From assembly GCF_018596315.1 (NCBI RefSeq), contig NZ_JAHEAG010000026.1, positions 1 to 64,000 of the forward strand: a stretch of DNA of 64,000 bases. Reading direction: 5' to 3'. The notes under the pieces were generated by a model. It was not told the origin of the DNA, searched no databases, and saw only the letters and a program-made list of their open reading frames with translations. This document shows positions 1 through 7,029 of the stretch, piece by piece. How positions within the stretch are numbered: position 1 is the stretch's first letter; every line of letters starts with the position of its first letter. Made by a program: the position numbers and the translations under genes. The DNA is from Bradyrhizobium sp. SRL28. Lineage in GTDB: Bacteria; Pseudomonadota; Alphaproteobacteria; Rhizobiales; Xanthobacteraceae.

Positions 1-59
1 TATTCAACAATGAAAAACCACAATAGCAGAATGCTGCACCACGAGCGACGCCCATGGCC

Positions 60-190
60 AAAGACGGCTTTGGGTCAAACTGAGAAGTCCGGGCGTTCAA
101 CCGGGAGGTCGGCTTTACCCCCAACTCCGGACGTGGCCTTACACTGCGCAAATTGACGCTTTGTGCCAATGGGCGACATCGCACGCTTGG
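60..190 (-). repeat. Decayed intergenic repeat ('MSALPPKAD'-like family)
   Basis: Read on the minus strand, this stretch gives a peptide containing 'MSPIGTKRQFAQCKA' and 'GGKADLP'. I recognise this as a relic of a repeated intergenic element that is scattered in Bradyrhizobium-type genomes and often mis-annotated as tiny ORFs. There is no ribosome binding site and no conserved protein. A second relic lies near 550-670. Family assignment is from memory, not a search. Confidence 0.4.
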
Positions 191-203
191 TTTGATATGA
201 AAG

Positions 204-225
204 AGGCCGCCCACTGAGGCGGCCT
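204..225. promoter_or_regulatory. GC-rich hairpin just upstream of the first gene
   Basis: AGGCCGCC (204-211) and GGCGGCCT (218-225) form a perfect 8-bp stem with a 6-nt loop, ending 12 bases before the ATG at 238. No T-tract follows, so it is not a textbook terminator. It could end an upstream transcript or sit in the 5' leader of the small gene. Confidence 0.45.
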
Positions 226-237
226 ACAGGGGATAAA

Positions 238-423
238 ATGACAGACGTACCGTTCAAAGTAGGCGACCGAGTAAAGAAGCGCTCAGGCTACGAATATCCG
301 GGCTTCATCGTGTCGGTTTTTACAAACCGAGCCGGAGCCGTTCGGTACGTAGTGGAGGCAGACCACCCTGCCTTCTCCGGCATGTTGCACATCTTCAATG
401 GCGATCAGCTTGAACATCGCTAA
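238..423 (+). CDS. Small conserved hypothetical protein (61 aa)
   Basis: The predicted 61-residue protein is small and soluble. It begins with a 'FKVGDRVKKRSGYEYPG' segment, which reads like an SH3/KOW-type beta-barrel ('GDRV..', '.PG.IV..F'), and ends with 'HIFNGDQLE'. Similar short proteins are common in Bradyrhizobium genomes, so I regard it as real. A Shine-Dalgarno-like AGGGG lies at 228-232, 5 bases before the ATG, and the GC hairpin at 204-225 precedes it. No function is known to me. It stands alone between decayed repeats, and nothing downstream is on the same strand until 2338. Confidence 0.6.
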   Translation: MTDVPFKVGDRVKKRSGYEYPGFIVSVFTNRAGAVRYVVEADHPAFSGMLHIFNGDQLEHR

Positions 424-1038
424 GGCAAACTAGGCCACTGCGAAAATCAGAACAGGCCACCAGGGCCTAAAACAGGCCAGCACCCGAGTTTCAATAGGCA
501 CAGTTCGATAACCGAGAACCTTTCCTGAACTCGGCAGATGTCGTCACGACTTACCGCATGTCTCTTGCGGGTCAATCGCGACCGGGTCGCGGCGATAGCA
601 AGTCCAGCCATGTCCGCTATGCCGCCGAAGGCGGAAGTAGATTCAGAGCATTGGCGGTAACGCATAGGCATGGCGGGTTGATCTCATATGACGGAATCAG
701 CTGTTCTCCTTTGTTCTTTTGGTCCTGTCGGGGTCCCGGTTGGGTCCCGCATGAACGTGAACGAACGCAGAAGATCGCAAATTATCGACGTAAAAAAACC
801 CGAGAAAACAAGGGCGTTCTGCTGATCCAGACCGCTCATAACGGTCTGGTTGCAGGTTCGAGTCGTGCCGGGCCGACCAGCGAAATCAAATGGTTGTCTT
901 CCCATGGCGGAGACGATCGCCGCGACACCATGACCCCGGGCACGCAGGTCGGCGAGACTGCGCGCAACCGCGCGAATTTTCGCAGGTGTTACGACAGACA
1001 CCGACGTATTTTTCAAGATGATGGGATGGTTGGCGCAT
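424..1038. other. Gene-poor spacer with repeat and tRNA relics
   Basis: No convincing gene was found in these 615 bases. They hold a second relic of the 'MSALPPKAD'-like intergenic repeat (about 550-670, plus strand, peptide 'MSAMPPKAE'), and a tRNA-derived fragment at 835-873 (separate entry). Longer open frames crossing this stretch on both strands have no ribosome binding site or recognisable product and are the anti-sense shadow of the nagA end. Confidence 0.55.
835..873 (+). repeat. tRNA(CAT) 3'-half relic, left copy of 39-base direct repeat (att-like)
   Basis: The stretch carries a CTCATAA anticodon loop (anticodon CAT) closed by GACCG/CGGTC, followed by a T-arm with loop TTCGAGT and a CCGGGC acceptor-like end. 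No D-arm or 5' acceptor strand precedes it, and the T-stem has a G-G mismatch, so it is a fragment and not a working tRNA. It matches 5255-5293 at 36 of 39 positions in the same orientation. This arrangement is typical of attL/attR made by integration into a tRNA 3' end, but no integrase is nearby. Confidence 0.6.
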
Positions 1039-2220
1039 CTAACCTCGTTGAAAAGCCTCGCGCGCCTCGCCCATCGAACCGACACCGCCGATCCATGTGC
1101 CGACGATTTCAAAGTTCGGATTGAAGGCGACAAGGTCCGCGCGGTATCCGGGCGCGATCCGTCCAAGTTCGGACTCAAGGCCCAGAAATGCCGCTGATGT
1201 CCGGGAGGCCATGATGAGGGCATCGACAAGGGAGATTCCGAGCAGCGCAACGGCGTTGCGCACCGCCTCGATCATGGTGAGGTGAGCGCCCGCCAGTGTG
1301 CCATCGGGGCCAGTCAGGCGATTTTCGTGCAACGTGATCTGCCTTCCTTGCAGCATGAATTGCCGGTCGTTCGTGCCCGCCAATGGCATGGCATCGGTGA
1401 CCAGCATCAATCGATCGCGTCCCTTGCAGCGGAAGGCAACACGCAAACCGGCGCGGTCGACGTGGATGCCGTCGCAGATGATCCCTGCAAACAGCCGGTC
1501 ATCCCCAAGCGCGGCGCCCACCAGGCCCGGCTCCCGGGCGTTCAACTGCGACATGGCATTGAACAGATGGGTCACCCCGGAGACACCGCGATCGACCGCC
1601 TGCCCGATTTCGGCTGCGGTGGCATCGCTGTGGCCGGCCGCTATACGCAATCCGGCGCCGATCAATTCGTCGATCATGGACGCGGGCACGCATTCCGGCG
1701 CCAAGGTCACAATGGAGCGGCCGCGGCCCCCAAAACTCTTGATGGCGGCGAGATCGCGCCGGTCCGGCACGCGTATCTCGGCTTCCGGGTGAATACCCTT
1801 GCGAGACCTGTTGAGAGCCGGTCCTTCCAGATGAAAGCCGAGAACGCCGGGAATCTTCAGACAAGCCTGGGCGACTGCAGCCAAACGCTCGATGATCTCG
1901 CTGCGATCGGTGATGAGGGTCGGCAAGCAGCCCGTGGTCCCCTCCTTGCGGTGCGCCTCAACGATGCGTCGAACGCCAGCCTCCGTTGGCTGGTCGTTGA
2001 GAAGAACGCCCCCGCCTCCGTTGACCTGGATGTCGATGAACCCGGGTGCAAGGATCGCGTCTGCGGGAAGGTGGATCGAGGCGCGCGCCTCGGCCTCGCC
2101 GAAGGTGATGCTTTCAATCCGCCCCTGCGAGATCCTGACCGACCCTGGCCCGCGCATGTCGGCACCATCAAAGATGTGCTGCGCGGCAATCGTGAGAGAG
2201 GAAGAACCAGCGTGGCCCAT
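1039..2220 (-). CDS. nagA: N-acetylglucosamine-6-phosphate deacetylase
   Basis: This amidohydrolase-superfamily enzyme removes acetate from GlcNAc-6-phosphate to give GlcN-6-phosphate in the cytoplasm. The 393-residue product shows 'GFIDIQVNGGGG' near the N-terminus (the Q-x-N variant seen in E. coli-type NagA rather than HxH), 'HLEGP' with the metal-binding Glu, 'AGHSDA', 'THLFNAM' and the catalytic Asp in 'VTDAM', all in family order and at family length. I prefer the ATG at 2220. The alternative GTG at 2247 would leave no room for a ribosome binding site because a 19-bp palindrome abuts it at 2248-2266. The gene is divergent from the kinase-murQ-deaminase run and supplies the missing step of that pathway. 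No strong Shine-Dalgarno is visible for either start. Confidence 0.9.
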   Translation of the reverse strand: MGHAGSSSLTIAAQHIFDGADMRGPGSVRISQGRIESITFGEAEARASIHLPADAILAPGFIDIQVNGGGGVLLNDQPTEAGVRRIVEAHRKEGTTGCLPTLITDRSEIIERLAAVAQACLKIPGVLGFHLEGPALNRSRKGIHPEAEIRVPDRRDLAAIKSFGGRGRSIVTLAPECVPASMIDELIGAGLRIAAGHSDATAAEIGQAVDRGVSGVTHLFNAMSQLNAREPGLVGAALGDDRLFAGIICDGIHVDRAGLRVAFRCKGRDRLMLVTDAMPLAGTNDRQFMLQGRQITLHENRLTGPDGTLAGAHLTMIEAVRNAVALLGISLVDALIMASRTSAAFLGLESELGRIAPGYRADLVAFNPNFEIVGTWIGGVGSMGEAREAFQRG

Positions 2221-2247
2221 CAGTATTGATCCGAGAATGGCAGTCAC

Positions 2248-2266
2248 GGACTCGTGAGACGAGTCC
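2248..2266. promoter_or_regulatory. 19-bp palindrome between nagA and the kinase operon (candidate operator)
   Basis: GGACTCGT (2248-2255) and ACGAGTCC (2259-2266) form a perfect 8-bp inverted repeat with a GAG centre. A weaker one, GTACA...TGTAC (2268-2287), follows directly. The position between two divergent genes of one pathway suits a shared operator. No regulator gene is encoded in the module, so the cognate protein is unknown. Confidence 0.5.
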
Positions 2267-2337
2267 GGTACAAGACTTCATATGTACACCAAGGCGCTTT
2301 GGGAGGACCCGGAGCGAAACCTTCGCGTTAACTTTCC

Positions 2338-3261
2338 ATGGGAACAAAAGGTACCACGTATCTCGGTATCGATGGCGGCGGAACCCGCTGCCGCGCCCGG
2401 ATCGAGGACGAAAACGGCCGGACGCTCGGTGAAGCGAGCTCGGGGCCCGCCTCGACGCGGATTGGCTTCGAGAAGGCCTGGCGGTCCATCATGGAGGCCA
2501 CTGAAGCGGCAGCCGCACCGGCCGGACTGCCGCGCGAGGATTTTGCGCGGATGCGCGCCGGAATTGGCCTTGCCGGTCTTGGTCGCAGGGGCGCGGAAGC
2601 GGCGCTCAACAAGATCGCCCATCCCTTTGCGTCCGTCATCTTCATCAGCGACGGCCTGGCGGCCTGTCTCGGCGCCCACAGCGGCGCGGATGGGGCCATC
2701 GTGGTAGCAGGCACAGGCTCAGTGGGTGTCGGCCTGATCGACGGCCGCGAAATTCGTCTCGCCGGTTACGGCTTTCCCGTGTCGGACGAAGGCAGCGGTG
2801 CCGACATCGGCCTGCAGGTTGTTCGACTGGCGCTGCGGGCCGCGGATCGCCGCGGCGAGCTGACCCCATTGCTTTCAGAGGTGCTGGGCGCATTCGATCA
2901 TGATCCTTATCAGGCGGTGGCCTGGTCTGAAGAAGCCAGGGCCACAGACTACGCTGCGTTCGCGCCGATCGTGCTGCGGCACGCCAATCAAGGCGATCCG
3001 GTCGGCCGTCGCATTATCGAACGCGCGGCCGATGCCATTGGCGATCTGCTCGATCTGTTCCTGGCGAGAGGAATTGACCGGCTCTCGCTGGTGGGCGGGC
3101 TCGCGGATGCCATTACGCCCTGGCTGACACCTGACTTGCGCGCCCGCCTGAGGCGTCCTGATGCTGACGCGGCGGCCGGCGCGTTACTGGTGGCGCGAGG
3201 GCGGCTTGACGTGCCCAAGAGAGAAACTGACGATAAACAGGCTTCAAAGTTCCAAGTTTAA
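2338..3261 (+). CDS. BadF/BadG-family amino-sugar kinase (GlcNAc or MurNAc kinase)
   Basis: This predicted ATP-dependent sugar kinase of the BadF/BadG/BcrA/BcrD (ASKHA) family has 307 residues. The phosphate-1 loop 'GIDGGGT' lies near residues 10-15. It also has 'SDGLAACLGA', the 'VAGTGSVGVG' phosphate-2 motif near 120-130, 'SDEGSGADIG', and a C-terminal adenosine segment 'LVGGLADA'. Members of this family phosphorylate GlcNAc, glucosamine or, in Clostridium MurK, both MurNAc and GlcNAc. Because murQ follows 19 bases later and needs MurNAc-6-phosphate, a MurK-like dual role is an attractive inference, not a demonstrated one. No clear ribosome binding site precedes the ATG at 2338. The C-terminal tail after about residue 290 is not conserved-looking. 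Confidence 0.8.
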   Translation: MGTKGTTYLGIDGGGTRCRARIEDENGRTLGEASSGPASTRIGFEKAWRSIMEATEAAAAPAGLPREDFARMRAGIGLAGLGRRGAEAALNKIAHPFASVIFISDGLAACLGAHSGADGAIVVAGTGSVGVGLIDGREIRLAGYGFPVSDEGSGADIGLQVVRLALRAADRRGELTPLLSEVLGAFDHDPYQAVAWSEEARATDYAAFAPIVLRHANQGDPVGRRIIERAADAIGDLLDLFLARGIDRLSLVGGLADAITPWLTPDLRARLRRPDADAAAGALLVARGRLDVPKRETDDKQASKFQV

Positions 3262-3280
3262 GGGCGAATGGATCAACCAT

Positions 3281-4237
3281 ATGGCCACCGAAGAAGTCGA
3301 TCCTCGCTTTGCCGATCTCGATGCATGGTCGCTCACGTCAGCGATGGAAGCCATGTGGGAGGGGCAACTTGCGGCAGTCGCGGCGATTGGCCGTGCCCTT
3401 CCCGCGATCACCGCGGCTACCGAAGCGGCCAAAGCCGCGCTGGGCGATCGAGGACGCATAGTATATGTCGGCGCCGGCACCTCGGGCCGCGTAGCGGTCC
3501 AGGACGGCGCCGAGCTGACGCCGACCTTTGCCTGGCCCAAAGAACGCGTCCGATTCATCGTTGCCGGCGGAGACAGCGCGTTTGTAACCAGCATCGAGGG
3601 CGCGGAGGACGATGTGGATGATGCGACGATGCAGATCGACGCCGCGCGGCTCACGTCGCACGACGTGGTGATCGCGGTTGCCGCTAGCGGGACTACGCCA
3701 TTCACGGTCGCGGCGCTGCAGCAGGCAGGCTCTTTCGATGCAGTGACGATCGGTGTCGCCAACAATCCCGGCACCGCACTGCTGGCATCGGCAAAGTTTC
3801 CGATCTTGATCGAGACCGGCCGGGAGCTGATCGCCGGCTCCACGCGGATGAAGGCGGGCACCGCGCAGAAGGTTGTGCTAAACCTGATCTCTTCAGGGAT
3901 CATGCTGCGGCTTGGCCGGGTGTATCGCGGCATGATGGTGAACATGCCGCCGACCAATGCCAAGCTGAAGCGACGCGCCGAGGCCATGGTGGCGCAAATC
4001 GCGCACTGTGATCCGTCGCAAGCGGCGCGCTCGCTAGAGCAGGCCGAGGGAGACATCAAGACGGCAGTCCTTCTGGCGTTGGGTGTCGGCAGGGTTGATG
4101 CCGAGACCATTCTGAAAAATTGTGACGGTAACCTTCGCCGCGTGTTTGCCGAACTCGCCAAGGATCGTGACTCGCATCGTGACCGGCATCCCAAGGGAGT
4201 GGCGGCGCGCAAGCAAGGCGGAGTGGTCGAGCCGTGA
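3281..4237 (+). CDS. murQ: N-acetylmuramic acid 6-phosphate etherase
   Basis: This enzyme cleaves the lactyl ether of MurNAc-6-phosphate to GlcNAc-6-phosphate and D-lactate, a cytoplasmic cell-wall recycling step. The 318-residue product carries a SIS sugar-isomerase fold with 'VGAGTSGR' near residue 65, 'AASGTTPFT', and the family signature 'ETGRELIAGSTRMKAGTAQK'. It ends with the helical MurQ C-terminal domain ('TAVLLALGVGRVDAETIL'). I chose the ATG at 3281, where homology starts; the frame is open further upstream into the kinase gene but that part is not MurQ-like. A weak AGGGCG lies at 3261-3266. The stop overlaps the next start by 4 bases, which suggests translational coupling. Confidence 0.93.
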   Translation: MATEEVDPRFADLDAWSLTSAMEAMWEGQLAAVAAIGRALPAITAATEAAKAALGDRGRIVYVGAGTSGRVAVQDGAELTPTFAWPKERVRFIVAGGDSAFVTSIEGAEDDVDDATMQIDAARLTSHDVVIAVAASGTTPFTVAALQQAGSFDAVTIGVANNPGTALLASAKFPILIETGRELIAGSTRMKAGTAQKVVLNLISSGIMLRLGRVYRGMMVNMPPTNAKLKRRAEAMVAQIAHCDPSQAARSLEQAEGDIKTAVLLALGVGRVDAETILKNCDGNLRRVFAELAKDRDSHRDRHPKGVAARKQGGVVEP

Positions 4238-5247
4238 CGACATCCGCGATGGCGAGCGAAATCGGGGAAAGCGCGGATGTTGTCGCCAAAATTGTTCGTA
4301 ACCGCCACGCCACGCGCGACATCGCACAGCGAATTGGGATCGGCTCCGCCCCCCTGTGCGTCGTGTGCGGCCGGGGAAGCTCGGGGCATGCCGGGGTTTT
4401 CCTAAGATACCTTGTCGAGACGCGGCTTCGCCTTCCCGTTTCAGCCAGCGCTCCTTCGGTGATCACGGCATTTCGCACGCCCTTGATACTGCGCCATGCG
4501 CTGTTCATCGTGATCTCGCAATCCGGGCGCAGCCCGGACCTTGTCGCGGCGACCAGGTCGGCGCGCGCCGCGGGCGCCCGCACCGTCGCCATCGTCAATG
4601 CGACGTCGTCGCCGGTGGCTGACGAAGCGGAGTTCGTCGTTCCGATCGAAGCCGGCAGAGAACACTCTGTGGCGGCGACCAAGACCGTGATCGGCTCGAT
4701 GGCCGCTGGCGCCGGACTTGTTGCCGAGCTGACGGAAGATCGTGCGCTGCGGTCGGCCCTCGACCGGCTGCCCGAGCGCCTGCACCGCGCGCGGGCGCTC
4801 GACTGGTCCGAGATTGCCGATGATCTCGCCAAGGCGTCAGCTGTGTTTGTGGCGGCACGGGGCCTGGGCCTGGGCTCGGCGCGGGAGATCGCGCTCAAAT
4901 TTTCGGAAATCCTGCGCCTGCCGTCCATTGGTCTGAGCGCCGCCGAGCTGCAGCATGGGCCGCGGGCCGCGTTATCATCGCGCACGCCGGTTGTCATGAT
5001 GCGCCTCATGGATGAAACGGCTGTTACGGTGGATGCACTGGTAGAAGAATTGCGCGAGCAAAAGATCACGCTGCATCTATGCGGCGGACCGCATGGCTCG
5101 CTGCCCTGGTTGGCTGAGGATGACCCCGCCACTGACGCGATCACCATGCTCGTTCCAGCCTATCGGATCATCGAGCAGACGGCGCGCGCCTGCGGATTTG
5201 ACCCGGATCGTCCCCCTCGCCTGAGCAAGATTACCGAGACGTTTTGA
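4234..5247 (+). CDS. SIS-domain glucosamine-6-phosphate deaminase (NagB-II/AgaS-like)
   Basis: The predicted role is conversion of GlcN-6-phosphate to fructose-6-phosphate and ammonia, which completes the module. The 337-residue protein has two SIS domains like the isomerase half of GlmS, without the glutaminase half. Visible motifs are 'CGRGSSGHAG' near 45, 'ISQSGRSPD' near 95, 'EIALKFSEIL' near 215 and 'ELQHGPRA' near 235. Proteins of this build with nagA/nagK neighbours act as NagB-II deaminases in several proteobacteria. The GTG start (GTGA) overlaps the murQ stop. A GlmS-like isomerase acting on another phospho-sugar is the main alternative. Confidence 0.85.
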   Translation: MTTSAMASEIGESADVVAKIVRNRHATRDIAQRIGIGSAPLCVVCGRGSSGHAGVFLRYLVETRLRLPVSASAPSVITAFRTPLILRHALFIVISQSGRSPDLVAATRSARAAGARTVAIVNATSSPVADEAEFVVPIEAGREHSVAATKTVIGSMAAGAGLVAELTEDRALRSALDRLPERLHRARALDWSEIADDLAKASAVFVAARGLGLGSAREIALKFSEILRLPSIGLSAAELQHGPRAALSSRTPVVMMRLMDETAVTVDALVEELREQKITLHLCGGPHGSLPWLAEDDPATDAITMLVPAYRIIEQTARACGFDPDRPPRLSKITETF

Positions 5248-5254
5248 CGGCTGA

Positions 5255-5293
5255 CTCATAACGGCCTGGTTGCAGGTTCGCGTCCTGCCGGGC
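5255..5293 (+). repeat. tRNA(CAT) 3'-half relic, right copy of 39-base direct repeat (att-like)
   Basis: This copy begins 8 bases after the deaminase stop codon. The T-stem GCAGG/CCTGC is intact but its loop is TTCGCGT (the conserved A is replaced by C), and the left half of a tRNA is missing. It differs from the copy at 835-873 at three positions. Together they bracket 4.4 kb that holds exactly the amino-sugar genes. Confidence 0.6.
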
Positions 5294-5298
5294 GTTCC

Positions 5299-5583
5299 TC
5301 AACAGCCGCGGCAGATCGATCCTTCAAGCATCCTATCGAGCCGCGCGTCTTCCTTGTCGATGGTGGGGTCTGTACCAAGCAACGGCCCCTTCATGACGTG
5401 GCCACCGATGCCGGATGGCAGCGCTGTACCCAGCGAATTCGTCCCCGGTGCAGCACCACTCGTGCCGAGCGCTCCACCGCCTGGCATCGACATCGACATG
5501 TGCGATCCCATGCCGCCACGGGCCAACGCGGCATCCGAGAGCACTAGGCAAGCGGCGAACAAGAGAAGCGAAAGTGGTTTCAT
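5299..5583 (-). CDS. Small secreted Gly/Met-rich protein
   Basis: The 94-residue product has a clear signal peptide of about 22 residues (K at position 2, a hydrophobic 'LSLLLFAACLVL' core, cleavage near 'ALA'). Next comes a low-complexity Gly/Met/Ser segment ('GGMGSHMSMSMPGGG') and a C-terminal charged helix ending in two cysteines ('CRGC'). I have seen similar short exported proteins repeatedly in Bradyrhizobium genomes, but no function is established. The Met/His-rich patch could bind metal, which is speculation. It is a single gene whose last codons approach the right tRNA relic. Confidence 0.6.
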   Translation of the reverse strand: MKPLSLLLFAACLVLSDAALARGGMGSHMSMSMPGGGALGTSGAAPGTNSLGTALPSGIGGHVMKGPLLGTDPTIDKEDARLDRMLEGSICRGC

Positions 5584-5775
5584 GGTTCACACTCCACGTG
5601 TTGCGATAGCCCGGACTTAAAGCTAGGTGCTGCGCGCCGCCTGGCCGCGCACGATTGCGCGAGCAGATCATTACAATACCGACAGGATACCGCTCCGAGG
5701 GCCTCATCTCGGCTGATCCGCTTTGCTCCGATCGAGCGTTGCAGCAGGGATGCTGCCGCGCCGAGGTTCAGGCTG

Positions 5776-6660
5776 TCAGCGACGCGGGCCCTCTCCCTGG
5801 TCGCCGTTGCCCGACAAGATCTGCGCCGCGCCGCCGATGCCGCGCCGGAAGGCTTCATCGAATGTAACGCCGCGAAGCTGCCAACGGTGCGTCCGGCCAG
5901 CCCAATCGATCTGCCACTGCGTGGCCCAGCCGAGCTGCCGATCATCCCAGACCAGTCGCCCGGTCAGAACGGCCTCCGCGTCCTGCTCGGCTGCAACAGG
6001 CGCAAGCGCCGACAACGGTGTCGTCCCGAGCGTCTCGCCAGTGACGTTCGATTTCGCCAATGCCGCCGCGCCGGGCAGCACGATAAGCATGCCGCGCTTG
6101 TCAGCCGCGGCGAGCAACGCGTCGCGCTGCAGGTCGGACTGGGCTTCATCCAACGTCACGACGTAGTTCCTTGGGCCCTGCTCCATCGCGACAAAGACCG
6201 CAAGCACCGGACGGTGCGAAAGCCAGGGCTTGAGGCCGAACGCCCCAAGGATGTCGTTGATCTTGCTCTCCTCAAAATCGACAGTCAGGTCGTAGGGCCG
6301 ATCGCGGGTGCCCTGCTCGTCACGAATGGGCTTGCCTGCAAACTGATCGCGATAGCTGAATGACGTGACGAGATCTTTTGCCTTCGATTTGTAAGCTGCC
6401 AATCTCCGGTCACCGGCGAGTTTCTGTGCGCCGGATGCCTTGATGAGGACATCCTCCAGGCACGTGGCAAAGCCAACCATGCGGTTCGCCTCGCCCTGCC
6501 CCGTCACAGTGACCTTCGTGCGATAAAGATCAGCTCCCGCGGCGGCCATGCTACCGGTGCACCAGGTCAGGGCTGCTGCCACAAATATCCTGACAATCGC
6601 GCAGTTCGCGCCGCGGCCTATCATGATGGACCAGCGTCTTGTCCTATGCAGATCGGCCAT
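5776..6660 (-). CDS. DUF2066 domain protein, exported
   Basis: This 294-residue protein has a hydrophobic segment and a signal-peptide-like cleavage site ending around residue 43 ('GSMAAAGADLYR'). The mature part matches my memory of the DUF2066 family: 'LYRTKVTVTGQGEANR', a central 'LDEAQSDLQRDALLAAADKRGMLIVLP', and the C-terminal 'WQIDWAGRTHRWQLRGVTFDEAFRRGI'. The function of DUF2066 is unknown; an envelope location is inferred. The ATG at 6660 has a good GGAGGT (6667-6672) six bases upstream, which supports this start despite the long n-region; an ATG at 6624 is the alternative. It is monocistronic and divergent from the Liv-type binding protein gene. Confidence 0.75.
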   Translation of the reverse strand: MADLHRTRRWSIMIGRGANCAIVRIFVAAALTWCTGSMAAAGADLYRTKVTVTGQGEANRMVGFATCLEDVLIKASGAQKLAGDRRLAAYKSKAKDLVTSFSYRDQFAGKPIRDEQGTRDRPYDLTVDFEESKINDILGAFGLKPWLSHRPVLAVFVAMEQGPRNYVVTLDEAQSDLQRDALLAAADKRGMLIVLPGAAALAKSNVTGETLGTTPLSALAPVAAEQDAEAVLTGRLVWDDRQLGWATQWQIDWAGRTHRWQLRGVTFDEAFRRGIGGAAQILSGNGDQGEGPRR

Positions 6661-7029
6661 GATGATACCTCCGCGGTTCCGCTCACGCCTCTTGCGAGGT
6701 TCTTAAACCGGCGCCTCAACCGGCGCACCGGTCGCGGGTCCGCGCCCTGCGCACCCGTCAGTGAAATCAGGGACTTATTGCTTCATCCTTGCAGCCTGCA
6801 ATCTTGAATCATCGATCCCAACTGACCGCAAATCTCGTCGCGGCGCAGCATGCAAAATGAGACTACCTGTCAAGTTGCGGCAGGTGAAGTTGCGCGCGCC
6901 GGCCCAGTCATCAGCTAGCTTTCGCCCCGGCGATCCCGAATGCATTCCGGCTCACGATGGACAACCGGCCATCAACAGCATGGCGATTTTGGAACGACCT
7001 AAAAACTGGCGATACAAGGGAGGGGTTCG
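6661..7029. other. Divergent intergenic region upstream of the solute-binding protein
   Basis: These 369 bases must hold the promoters of the DUF2066 gene (minus) and of the binding-protein gene (plus). I see no convincing -35/-10 pair, sigma-54 motif or long palindrome. The right end carries a strong ribosome binding site (AAGGGAGGGG, 7017-7026) for the gene at 7030. Confidence 0.5.

Noticed and set aside
204..225. Rho-independent terminator
   Set aside because: The stem is strong but no run of T follows, and it lies within the leader of the gene at 238. Recorded as a hairpin only.
835..873. Complete tRNA gene
   Set aside because: Only the anticodon arm, T-arm and part of the acceptor end are recognisable; no D-arm or 5' acceptor strand precedes it, and the T-stem is mismatched. 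The same holds for 5255-5293.
684..1250. A 188-residue minus-strand gene and the plus-strand frame 558-1124
   Set aside because: Neither has a ribosome binding site or recognisable domain; both overlap the end of nagA in the wrong frame and repeat relics.
1282..2229. Long plus-strand frames opposite nagA
   Set aside because: They are mirror frames caused by high GC in the third codon position; products show no domain. The same applies to the long frames opposite the ChaC-like, GGT, aminotransferase, flotillin and kinase genes.
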